Shown one piece after another: positions 10,540 through 21,222 of a stretch of DNA of 64,000 nt; within the stretch, counting starts at the first letter, position 1, and the number at the start of each line of letters is the position of its first letter. This DNA is from Bursaphelenchus xylophilus (taxonomy: Eukaryota > Nematoda > Chromadorea > Rhabditida > Aphelenchoididae), in the NCBI GenBank assembly GCA_904066235.2, contig CAJFCV020000006.1, positions 10,044,001 through 10,108,000 of the forward strand. Reading direction: 5' to 3'. A program made the position numbers and the translations under genes. The notes beneath the pieces were generated by a model. That model worked only from the letters and a program-made list of their open reading frames with translations, ran no database searches and was not told the DNA's origin.

Positions 10540-11378
10540 GGAATTCCATCGATTGCGACCCCGCATCGATTGCGACCCAGCATCGATTGCGACCCAAAAT
10601 GGGGTAAAGCGACCCCGGGATGAAAATTCTTTGATTCTCTTCGGGAAAAACTTGCTTTAGGGGTTTTCGAGGGTGCTGATTTCGAAAATGATGTTCATTT
10701 TTCCTCTAGTACTACATAGTGTTGTCTGGTACTATATAGTACGAAGTGAAAATATGGCTTTTGACGTTAAATACTCGATTTAGGGGTTTTCGAGGGTGCT
10801 TATTTCGAAAACGATGTTCATTTTTCCTCTAGTACTACATAGTACTGTCTGATACTATATAGTACGAAGTCAAAATATGGCTTTTGACGTTAATGGTGTT
10901 GGTTTGATGCTTAGTACTCTTCAAAAACACGTTTTAAAGACTTGGTGCTATATAGTACTGTCTGATACTATATAGTACGAAGTAAAAATAGGCTTACTAA
11001 GCACCAGAACAACACCACGAACGCCTAAAGGCCAACTTTACACGTCGTACTACATAGTATCAGATAGTACTATATAGCACCAAGTCTTTAAAACGTGTTT
11101 TTGAAGAGTACTAAGCATCAAACCAACACCATTAACGTCAAAAGCCATATTTTCACTTCGTACTATATAGTACCAGACAACACTATGTAGTACTAGAGGA
11201 AAAATGAACATCATTTTCGAAATCAGCACCCTCGAAAACCCCTAAAGCAAGTTTTTCCCGAAGAGAATCAAAGAATTTTCATCCCGGGGTCGCTTTACCC
11301 CATTTTGGGTCGCAATCGATGCGGGGTCGCAATCGATGCGAGGTCGCAATCGAGCGGGGTCGCAATCGAAGGATTCCT
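10540..11378. mobile_element. 0.84 kb palindromic foldback element
   Basis: Left and right halves are inverted copies. The outer parts are three (left) or four (right) repeats of a CATCGATTGCGACCC-like word. Inside come GGGGTTTTCGAGGGTGCT, a TTCATTTTTCCTCTAGTACTAC stretch and many small palindromes of the ACTATATAGTAC type. The unpaired centre is about 10980-11045. In the left arm a ~120 bp unit (10656-10775 and 10777-10896) is present twice, but only once in the right arm. There is no coding sequence, and no clear target-site duplication could be fixed. Confidence 0.75.
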
Positions 11379-11903
11379 CCACAAAGTGCCTGGACTTTTG
11401 TCGCTGCGCGCACTGTGCACAAACGCCCGCGATTTTTTGCACCGTGCGTTGGCCTTTTTTTGGTTTTGCACTGTGCATTTGAAATATCGCTGCGACGTAA
11501 GCTTTTCTCAACTACACCACCGCGGTTTTGCTGAAGAATTTTGCACAATGCAAACGGCTTTTTTTTGTGGTTTGCACTGTGCGTTGGCGGCAAGCGTGGG
11601 AAAGAAATTGGGGAGCACTGTGCGAGAGTGAAAAATTATCCATGCACTTTATGAAAATAATAATACGCGACTGACAATGAGGCAAAAACTTACCTCGTGG
11701 TTCTGAATTACCCTGCTCTCTACGGACTTTATGGCGCAACTAGTACACTATCAAAATTTCCATCATTTATTGACCGTTCATTGGCCTTTGTTTTGGTACT
11801 TTAATGCTAAAATTGCACTGTAATTAGATGTTTAACCAATTAAATTGTTATGCCATATAAAACGCGCCTCTAAATTACATCGCCCTCATTTTAAAGTCCA
11901 GGA
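11379..11903 (+). promoter_or_regulatory. Upstream region of the second srt-type gene
   Basis: Palindrome copies are present from 11408 to 11625. The proximal part holds a TATA-like CCATATAAAACGCGCC at 11851-11866 and, next to the start codon, CTCATTTTAAAGTCCAGGA, which resembles the sequence before the first receptor gene. CAG|GAATG may be a trans-splice acceptor (inference). Confidence 0.45.
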
Positions 11904-14900
11904 ATGGAGGTGTATTTCTTCAAGCCAGACGTCTACGCGGACCTCTATAATTGCTCACAATTGACGCAGGAGGAATGGCGAAAGGTCGGTCTGGAACGCC
12001 CTGTTTTGGCCATATTTTTGGGGATTCTTGGAGGTGCTTTTGCTGTAAGTTCGCAATTTTTAATGCCAATCTTAACAATTTTGCTTGCACCGTGCAAAAA
12101 TTTTTTTGTATTTTGCACAGTGCTTTCGTAAAAGAATGAGAAAATTTTGCACTGTGCAGCGCAAAACGGGCGATTTGCACAGTGCGGTCGCGACAAATGA
12201 TCAACAAAATTTGCACTGTGCAGTCTAAAATGTTACTTTGCACAGTGCACAGAAACAAGACTATGCACAGTGCGATCGAAAAACAACAAAAAAATCTTGC
12301 ACCGTGCGAAATTTTTTATTTTTGCACTGTGCAAACCAAGAAGCACTTTTGCATTGTGCAGCGCAAAATAGGCGATTTGCACAGTGCGGTCGCGACAAAT
12401 GATCAAAAAAATTTGCACTGTGCAGTCTAAAATGTTACTTTGCACAGTGCAGTTGCGACAAAAGATCATCAAAATTTGCACTGTGCAGTCTGAAACTTTG
12501 TTTTGCACAGTGCAGGAAAACAAGAATATGCACAGTGCGATCGAAAAAGAGTGACAAAATCCTGCACTGTGCAGCAAAAAATAGGTGATTTGCACAGTGC
12601 GGTCGCGACAAAAGATAAAAAAAATTGCACCGTGCAGACTGAGGCTTTGAGGCTTTGTTTTGTACAGTGCAAAAAATATTTGCGCACTGTGCAATGACTT
12701 TTTAAACTTTGCACCGTGCGGTATTTATGTTTTTTTTCTGTCGCCAAATTCTTTCCGCCGCACAGTGCAAGGCGTAAAAATTTCGTTTTTACTGCGCAAA
12801 CTTCCATGAATTTCCAACGCTTGGTCAAATGCAATAATTTTCAGATAATTTACATGCCATTTGTTGTGATAATGACCAAGAGGAGATTCTTCGAGCTCTC
12901 CTGTTATAAAATCATGTTTTGTTTGGGGTTTATTGATGCCTTGACTATAATAATTGCCGTCGGTCTCGGTGGATACGTGGCCTTTGTTGGCGGGGTCTTC
13001 TGCATGATGCCACGGTTTATTTATGTGATTGGAGTGGCTGGAATGAGTAAGAGAACAATTTTTTTTTATTTTGTGTAGTTTGCACTGTGCGAAGCATAAA
13101 GTTTTGCTTCGCACGGTGCGAAAAATTGAAGAAAGACTTCATTGCACTGTGCAGTGAAAATCTGCGGCGAATGTTTGTTGCACTGTGCGAGCAATTGAAG
13201 GAAAATCCATTTTGCACAGTGCAGTCAAAACATCGAAAATAAAGACTGATTTGCACAGTGCAGCCAACAATTTATGTTTTCGCACGGTGCAAGCAAAAGT
13301 TTCAAGTCGAGTGGCATGCACGGTGCATGGGAACGTTTTTTTACGCGACAAATTTTATTTTTTGCTTCGCACTGTGCAGCTGAAAACACTTTTTGACTGC
13401 ACTGTGCGGTTCAGAAAATTTTTGATTTGCACTGTGCGGATGAAAACATATCTTTTCTCAGCACTGTGCGTTTCGAAAAATGTTTTTAAAATTGCACTGT
13501 GCGGTTCAAAAAATATTTTTTGTATTGCACCGTGCGGCTGAAAACATATTTTTTCTTTGCACTGTGCGGAAAAATTATATTTTTTTTTCTCTTGCTTTGC
13601 ACTGTGCAGTTGAAAACGCATTTTTTAAATTGCACTGTGCGAATTTTTCCTTTTTCTTTTTCGCACAGTGCGGCCATTTTTTGCCCAAAATTTACAATTT
13701 TTTCGGTTTTCTCGCAAACGAAAAATAATTTTTAGGCTCCTGGTGTGGCAGCTGCCTTCTCTGCGTTATCCTCGCAGTAAATCGATGTCTTGACATCTAT
13801 TATCATCACCTCCACGAGCTCCTCTTCGACGGCTGGCGGACCTGGATCTGGATTTCTCTCGCTTTCCTCTACATTTTTCTCGTGGCTTGGTTTGAGACGC
13901 CCATCTTCTACCACAGCCGCTATGCCGCCGGATTTTACGATCCGTTTTTGGGGGCGCCCATCGAGAAACGTCATCATTTTGTGAATTACACCCATGTTGT
14001 GAACAATGTGGCGGTTATTATTATCATGTCGCTGTTATATGTATGGCTTTGTTTGTACATTTTGAGGGGGAAAGCCAAAAAAAGCAAGACCAAAAATAAA
14101 GTGAGAATTTTTGAAAAATTTTTTTTTTCAAAAATACCGTATTTTAGTTCGTAATCCAAACCATTTTGGTGTGTGCTCCATTCACAATCGCCGCAGGCAT
14201 CTACGATTACATGCAGGTATGTTTTTTACCCAATTTGTTTATTACACCGAGAAAAAAATTTTTTTGACTGCACTGTGCGAGAATTTATTATTAGGGTGTC
14301 CCATAAGTCTTGTGTATTTTTGGGTCTGAAAATTAAAGCCTCATTGCGAAGGCGTAAATGAATGTACCCCTTAATGTTCGGTACCGTTGAAACCGCCATT
14401 TCTTACACTTATGAGTAGCATAGAAATTTTAACTGACGACATGTCCTCCAGGCAAATAATTGACATTCTTTAAAATCATCCATTTCTGAGAAGGGCTAGG
14501 AAAACAATTGCGTTCTTTGATAAATGAGGCTGCACCCTTGCTTTGCATTTTTTAGTACATCGAGTAACTACCCTGCCTCTAAACAAACCGTTTTCCCCAC
14601 TGAATTATTATAAATAATTTCTATAACGGGTCCAAAAACGTAAAAGTTTGTACATATAAAAGTAACACTTCAAAGTCCGTATTTTAGTTTTTTGCGGCTC
14701 CTGAATGGGTGAGCCTGGTCGGGCACGCCTTCTACATGATCACCGGAGGCTCGGCTGGTGTGGTTTATTGGCTTTTCAACGATAATTTGAGGCGAGAATT
14801 GCTTCGAACACTTGGCCACTGCAAAATATTGAGGCTGAACAAGGTCTTCAGCACTTCAAGGGTCCCAACGACGATTCAAAATAGCGTGGGATTTAAATCA

Positions 14901-14915
14901 AGGTCATCAACTTGA
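11904..14915 (+). CDS. Srt-type seven-transmembrane chemoreceptor, paralogue 2
   Basis: Exons 11904-12044, 12845-13046, 13736-14100, 14148-14216 and 14688-14915 (TGA) give 334 residues. Exons 1-4 have exactly the lengths of the paralogue at 5189 (141, 202, 365 and 69 bases); the last is 228 against 231. The protein shows YNCSQL near residue 15, WRKVGLERP leading into helix 1, SCYKIMFCLGFIDA in helix 2, VFCMMPRFIYVIG, and NRCLD at residues 130-134. Residues 135-280 are almost identical to paralogue 1, while the C-terminal tails after LNKVF differ completely. Family knowledge: a probable sensory-neuron GPCR; ligand unknown. Introns 3 and 4 again end in CGTATTTTAG. The two genes are a tandem duplication whose exons stayed alike while their introns diverged. 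Confidence 0.9.
12085..12795. repeat. Intron 1 higher-order array of palindromes
   Basis: About 27 palindrome copies in 700 bases. A longer unit repeats at about 12140, 12360 and 12560: CTGCACTGTGCAG, AGGCGATTTGCACAGTGC, then GCGACAAAtGATC, then CAGTCTnAAA. Related units in the first receptor gene's intron 1 share only the palindrome and GCGACAAA words, so the array was rebuilt independently. Confidence 0.75.
13075..13680. repeat. Intron 2 array of palindromes
   Basis: Intron 2 of the second receptor gene (13047-13735) consists almost entirely of palindrome copies about 30-40 bases apart. A series from 13367 to 13640 follows the pattern GCACTGTGCGGnTnAAAA then a T-rich stretch. This contrasts with the ~160 bp tandem repeat filling the equivalent intron of the first gene. 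Confidence 0.75.
14290..14640. mobile_element. Probable mariner-like transposon end, truncated, in intron 4
   Basis: After TTAT the sequence TAGGGTGTCCCATAAGTC looks like a mariner-type terminal inverted repeat next to a TA target. The following ~300 bases have more complex composition than the surrounding intron. No inverted partner was found before the exon at 14688, so only one end seems to remain. The assignment rests on this terminal sequence alone. Confidence 0.35.
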
Positions 14916-15069
14916 AAAAATTGATTTTTTTCAAAAAATTTTTTTTTTTTTGATTTTTGTGATTTTTAAAATTTTCTGCAGGGAGATTGCAATAAACTGG
15001 ATTATTTTGCAACCTTGGATGCGGGTTTTATTTTTATTTTACTATTAAATGACCTTTTTGATGAGTTCT

Positions 15070-15500
15070 TGGAGACTGCACTGTGCGGACAAAAAAATAT
15101 TTGTTGCACGGTGCAATGAAAAAAAAAAATTTGTTTTGCACTGTGCACTCAAAAATTGGCAACCGAATTTGGCTTGTCAGATTTGCAATGTAAAATTTTG
15201 ACCGCACTGTGCAACTTTTCTAAAAATTTTTTTGCTTTGCACAGTGCGAAAAAAAATATTTCAAAAACCGCACCGTGCAAAGCCACGTTTTGTGTTTTGC
15301 ACTGTGCACTCAAAAATTGGCGATAAAATTTGGCTTGTGAGATCTGCGATGCCAAATTTTGACCGCACTGTGCAAGTTTTCAAAAGATTTTTTTGCTTTG
15401 CAAAGTGCAAAAAAGATTTTATTCAAACTGCACTGTGCGAAACAAAATTTTTTTGTTTTGCACAGTGGAAAAAAGCTTTGGCCTGCACTGTGCATTTTTT
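15070..15500. repeat. Palindrome array between the receptor and the Lys-rich gene
   Basis: About a dozen GCACNGTGC copies. Two blocks of about 160 bases (from 15138 and 15299) share TTTTGCACTGTGCACTCAAA and the GGCTTGT-AGAT stretch. Between 14916 and 15070 there is a CAATAAACTGG likely used as poly(A) signal for the receptor gene. Confidence 0.65.
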
Positions 15501-15695
15501 GAGTATTGACTTCTAAAATGACGTTTCTTGTCATCAAAAACAAATTTTTTGTCATTTTTTTCAAAATTACCCAAATTTTTCATTTTCCCACCTTTTTTCG
15601 ATTTCGAATTTTCCCCTCATTTCCTTCAAAACCATCCCACCAAAAGAGGTCGTTAGATTTCGAGAGACGTTGTGATCAGTCAACCACCCTTCGAA

Positions 15696-18600
15696 ATGAC
15701 CGATTCTGTGATCCGAAATGCTCTGGCGGTATATTATAAGGTAAAAAGTTGTCGAAAAAATCGATTTCTTTCTTAAACTCTAATTCTTATGCTTTTCTAG
15801 AGAGGTAACGAGCTCAACAAGGCCGAACGGATCCTCAGAACCCAGCAGAAGCCGGAGAAATCGACAAAAATGCAGACAGAAGACGTGCAGAGACAAAAAG
15901 AGCCAGATGTTCCCCAAAAGGAACATAAAAATCGTCGTAAGAATGGTTTTGCAACTTAAAAATACTCTACTTTTTTATAACTACTCTAATTTTGCGATTT
16001 TAGCGGGTTTAAATTTAAAAAATTCAAAATTCCCGGAATTTTTGGCATTCTGTTTATTCGTCTGAAAATGGTTTGAAAATCGTAGGATTTGGCTAAAAAT
16101 TGTGAAAAATCAAGAAAATGAGATTTTATGACACCTGTGAAAATCTCAGATCGTATCTTACAGTAGTTATTGAGATATTACACTTTTAAGTTTAAAAAAT
16201 AAAATCGAGTTTTTCGTAAAAAAACGGTAAATTCCAAAAATTTTTTTCAAAAATGAGATGTTATTTTTCGTTTTCGTATTTTACCCAAATTTTATTGCAG
16301 CAGCTCCTCAGCCGGCGAACGAATCGGCACTTGTTACATCTTGTCCCGCGTCAACTGTTCCCTCCATCGTTGTTGATCCGAAACACATCGAAAAGTTCAA
16401 AACGCCCTATCGCAATCTCCGATGCAAGGCCGAACAAAGCTGCGCGGTGCAAATTCGAAACCCTCAGGGCAATAATTTTCAAAAAATTGAGGGCACAAAT
16501 GGAGCCCCGAAAAAGAGAGAAAAAACGGGTGAAATCGTTCGAGCTCGTCGAAATTTGACAACTTTTGACTCCACAAGAGAACGACTGGTCGTTACAAGCA
16601 CACCGGTGAGATTTTAATAAACTGCCTGTGGCGCTTTTAGGAGGAAAAGTGGATTTTTTGGGCTAAAACAATGTTTTTTGATATTTGTTTGGTTTTTAGA
16701 CCACTTCGCCTGCCAGCTTATCTCATGAGGTGACGGAATTGATTGAGAAGCCCTCTGTGCTCTCCAACGTCGATCCGGAACTGATTCAACGGGCTCAAAC
16801 GGAGGTTGGAGACCGAGTCGCAGAGGCGATTCATGTCGCCATAGATAAGGTCCTCGGAATTCAGAGTCCAAAGCAGGAGAGCTACGAAGGCAGAATCACT
16901 GAATTGGCGCATGGTGAGTGTTTGAGCGTTTTTTCGGTTATTTTCTATGACTTTTGGGTTAGTTTAGGGCGCAGCTCGGACACCTTTTAACGTATAAAAT
17001 GGGTCTTTTTGGAGGGATAGCGAGAAAAGAATAGTGTAATAGGACAATGTATGTAATTTTAGGACTGTCAGGATGTCATAATTATGACTTTTTAAAATCT
17101 GGGGTTAATGGCAAGGCCAGGCATATTTCGTCGTATAAAATGGTACTGAAGCCAAAGAAGCCCTTGAATTTTTTAATAATGAATTTTTGGCTTCTGTGGG
17201 GAATGCCAAAATTATTTTGAGTATAATTATACATCTTCTTCTTATGTTTAGGACCTTCGTATAAAATGGTCCCGCAGCCTGCAGAATAAAAAAATGGGGA
17301 TTTATAGGTAAAATACGGATTGGTTAGTTCTCGTTATGATAACTTATATTTAGAATTATTTCCTTTTACTTTTAGACCAAAAAAGGGCAAAGAAAAATTG
17401 GGCCAAACTGAAGGACAACAAGAAGGATAAGGAGAGACCGGAATTGGACGTGGAAAAGGTCGCTAATGCCGTCGTGGAAAAGCTGAAATTGATGGAAAAG
17501 GAGAAACCAAAGGCTCCGGAGCCAAAGATCGAAATCAAAACGATTGTAAAGAAGGAAGAGGCCACTCAAACTTCTCCAAAACCGGCAATAAAGAAGATTC
17601 CTAAAGGAAAGAAAAGGTTAACGGACTCTGCGATCGCGACAATTCAAGTCAAGACCCCTTCGTGTTGTAAGAAATCGTGTGGTCAAGTTATTTATCCGGG
17701 CCGGATCGAAGTTCGAGAGGTTTTTGTCGAACCGAGATACGAGGAATATCAACAAAAAGAAGTGGAAAAACAGTTGGAAAACTTGAAAAAAGTAAAGTTT
17801 ATAACTCTTTCTTACTAGTTTTATTAATCTTCGTGCCGATTTTACCGAATTGCGGCAAAAATTTTTGAAATTATGTTTTCCCGCCAGAATTGGCATTGTG
17901 TTTCAGAGAGGTTTTATAACATCAAAATGACAAATGGGAAAAGAAAATTACTGTTTGGACCTCATAATCCCTCTTAGATAGTATCACGGCAATTTTGAAA
18001 TCCAGAATTTAAATTTCCCGCCAAATTTGGCATTGTGTTTTAGACTGCTTTAGGGGTCGAGAAAGACTAAAGCCAATGTTAAACTCTCTCTAACACACAA
18101 TAAGATCATTTAGATGACCTTAGATACAAATTAGGCCCCAAAAATTCAAATTTCCCGCCAACTTTGGCATTCTGTTTCACCCCTTTAAATTCGGGATTTT
18201 TGAACAAAAAAGTTAAAATTTAAAGAATAAAGTGGTAAACCCCTTTTTTAACACATTTTTCTCAGGAATCCACCAAATTTTTGGACGACCGAGTCAGCCT
18301 TTCCGACCTCCGCTCGGTCTGTTCCGACTCGGATACTGCCATTTCTCGGAGCCCGGAAACACTTGAAAATGAGTCTTCGGCGACGTCTCCGACTTCTCCA
18401 TGCAAGGCGTGGGTTAAGGTATGAGTTGTTTTTTTTTGTTTTTTTGGAAGGGATATTGCGCTTTTTTAAAATTTTTTGGGCAAAAATAGCTTTTTTTATA
18501 TTACCCATAACAATTTTTTCTTCGATGTCTGATTAATTAAAAATTTAAAATCAACTTTTTTACTTGTATATAGTAGTATTATACTGTTTATGACTTTTCT

Positions 18601-19914
18601 CAGCCATGGAAAGGCTTATGAGACGATAGTTTTATTAGTTATTTGCTAATTATATTATTCATGACGCTTGATGAAAAGGTCTCAAATCTTATCTTTTCAA
18701 AATGATTTTTCTTTCTGAACGTATTTTTTGGCCCATATAACATACAATCATACCATTCCGCTGTTCACTGTAACAAATATTTTATCATTTTTTGACTAAT
18801 TATATTAACCATGACATATAACACCAAAAATCTCAGATTTCCGCTATTTTTAGACGAGTGCTGTTGCCAAATCCACTCCCAAAGCAAAGCCACCGGCCAG
18901 ATTGGCGGACAGGCGGTCGAATCATAAAATGCCCCGCATCAAACCAAAATACGAGATGTTCGGAAGCCTCAAGGACCACAAGAAGGCTAAAACTGGCAAA
19001 GCCAAACGGTCAGTTTCGTCGATTAGAAGCCGCACTCCGACTGACGAATCGAGTATTGTGGAGGCGAAGAACAATGTCGACTTTACGATTATTCCATCAG
19101 CTAAAGTAAGGTTATACTGTAGTAGATTGGAGATGGGGGAAGTAAGGAACTAAAGAGAAATATATATATTTTGATGACTTTTCTAACTAATTTTGAAGGC
19201 GTATTTTATCATTTAATTGCGGATTTATTGTTGAAATTGTAGTTTTTACAGCAGGAGACAGAATGCCAAAAATGGCGGGAAAGTCGATTTTTGAATTTAT
19301 AACTGTGAAATAGGTTGAAATAAAGCTCTATAGGTTACTGATTTGACATTTGGAGGTTTTTGCAAGGCATAAATGCCATTTTTTAGCAGCTAGAACAGAA
19401 TGCCAAAAATGGCGGAAAAGTCAATTTTTGAATTCATAGCTGTGAAAAAGGTGAAAATAAAGCTCTGTAGACTGCTGATTTGATATCTAGTGACTTTTTT
19501 GAGCCATAAATTCCGGCTTTTTTCACCTAAAACAGAATGCCAAAAATGGCGGGAAAGTTAATTTTTGAATTTTTACGGTTTTAAATTGTGCCTAAAAACG
19601 ATAAATAGAAGATACAGTCTCTATATAGCTTGTAAAAAAATTTCAGATTGCGTTTTAGAGAAATATTGGAGATATTGCGAGCTTTAGGATCAATTATATT
19701 ATACTAGACAAAATCTCCCAAATATTTTAAACTTTGGCCTTTTCAGGTGACCAGAGCCTCAGCTGGAGCCGTCTTCGAAGTTTCCCTCGATGTTTTTGAT
19801 CAAAAGAACGAGTTGCGTCATCATCACGTGGTCGGAGAACTTCCGAATTTTGAGCCTCGAACGCTTTCGGTGAATGGAAAGCCCTTCAAACGAGTCAAAT
19901 CTGGCCGTAAATAG
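15696..19914 (+). CDS. Lys-rich protein of unknown function, eight exons
   Basis: Exons 15696-15740, 15801-15936, 16301-16605, 16700-16913, 17376-17791, 18266-18418, 18854-19105 and 19747-19914 (TAG) keep one frame with canonical borders and give 562 residues. I do not recognise the family. The N-terminus (MTDSVIRNALAVYYKRGNEL) is compact. A helix-prone segment (DRVAEAIHVAIDKVLG) lies in exon 4. Exon 5 is very Lys/Glu-rich and ends in QQKEVEKQLENLKK, probably coiled coil. Exon 6 is acidic and Ser-rich (VSLSDLRSVCSDSD). Exon 7 is basic (KAKPPARLADRR). The last exon (SAGAVFEVSLDVFDQ) may form a small fold. There is no signal peptide or membrane segment, so it is probably intracellular, perhaps cytoskeletal or nuclear (weak inference). 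AATAAA at 19916 and 19967 could end the transcript. An acceptor CAGCAG at 16298-16303 allows a one-codon splice variant. Confidence 0.85.
19250..19560 (+). repeat. ACAGAATGCCAAAAATGGCGGGAAA-type words, three in one intron
   Basis: Within the last intron of the Lys-rich gene three copies of a word containing CAGAATGCCAAAAATGGCGG occur near 19258, 19390 and 19531, each followed by GAAAGT or AAAAGT and a TTTTTGAATTT stretch. Inverted copies (TTTCCCGCC...GGCATTCTGTTT) lie at about 17876, 18009 and 18150 in intron 5. The TGGCGGGAAA part equals a canonical E2F-type site; whether any factor binds here is unknown. Confidence 0.6.
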
Positions 19915-19974
19915 AAATAAATGTCAACATCCGAATCTATTTGATGAAACAAAAATTTTTTGAAAATAAACTTT

Positions 19975-20455
19975 TATTGCACAGTGCGACAATTTTTTTC
20001 AATTTTTTGCACCGTGCAGATTAAATTTTGTGTCTGCACAGTGCAATGACGAAAAATTTTGGAATTTTGATCCAAGAATATTCACAATCCACGAGATTTT
20101 GTATCCGCAGCGCCCGAAACGATCAGATTTTGTCGCTCCGTTTTCGGAAAATCGGCGCAAATCGCTGATCCGATCAACGGACCCGCGGCGCTTCTCTTTT
20201 TGCCATTTTATTGACACATTGGCGCGTCTTCGCGCCGCATTTTCCCCTAATTTTCGTTCGTTCATGCCCAATTTGCATATTAAAATTAATTTTTCGACGG
20301 AGAAAAGCGAAAATTTTTTGATGAAAAATATTTTTTTGCACAGTGCAAAAAAGAAGCAATCCACTTTTTTTGACTGCACAGTGCGGTGGGAAATTGGGAA
20401 ACCGCACAGTGCAGGCGAAAATTCGAATTTTTATTGCACTGTGCGATAAAAAATT
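19975..20455. repeat. Palindrome cluster downstream of the Lys-rich gene
   Basis: Palindromes at 19979-20046 and 20338-20445 flank a GC-richer patch (20100-20280). That patch contains repeated half-words (GCGCAAATCGCTGATCCGATC, read in two parts) and no convincing open frame. Confidence 0.5.
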
Positions 20456-21222
20456 GGGAAAAAATGTTGAAATAACTTGAGGAAAGAGTTGAAAATAGTA
20501 AAATAGAGAGTTATTTTGACTAATTTTGTCATTTTTTATCAAAATTTGGGCAATTTTCGCCTAAAATAAGGTAAATTTTGGCAAAAAATGGAAAATTTTT
20601 TCAATTTTCTTTATAAAAATAGCTTTTTCAGTCTCTAGAGTCTCTAAAAAGCCTTAAAAAATACTATAATAATACCTTATTCGGCATGGTTGCCCTATTT
20701 TCACCTGGATTTCCCCCATTTTCACCTAAAATAAAGTATTTTTTTCAAAAATCCCTAAAATTTTTTCATTTTTTCTATAAAAAATTGGTTTTTTTATTTT
20801 CAAATAGCCTCACCAATGACATTACAGTATCACCTTCGAACAGTTCTCCTTTTCTTTCATCAAAATTTTAGTCATTTTTTGTCGCGTGGCCTCCAAAAAT
20901 CTGTGAATAGCCTCGCCATTTATGAAAAGAGAAAAGCCATCGGTGTCACTGTGACTAATCGGGGGCCGTTATGCGTCTTCGGACCTTTGGGTTCTTTCTT
21001 TTTCTGAAAATCTTTCGAAAATTAAAAAAAATTTTCGTTTTGAAATTTTTTGTTTTTTTTCCCAATTTTAAGTGGTAAAAATATGGTTTTTGATGGTAAA
21101 ATGCCGAAAAAAATTTTTCGTCTGTATTTTTGGAGATATAAATTAAGTTTTAACAGAATTTTTTTAGTTTTGCCTCAGGCAAAATTTGATGATTTTGTAG
21201 AATTTTATGGATTTTTATGGAT
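20456..21222. other. AT-rich spacer
   Basis: Low-complexity T/A-rich DNA with poly-T tracts. No gene, RNA or clear repeat family was seen. Around 20690-20960 there are short recurring CCTCACC/CCTCGCC-like words only. Confidence 0.4.
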
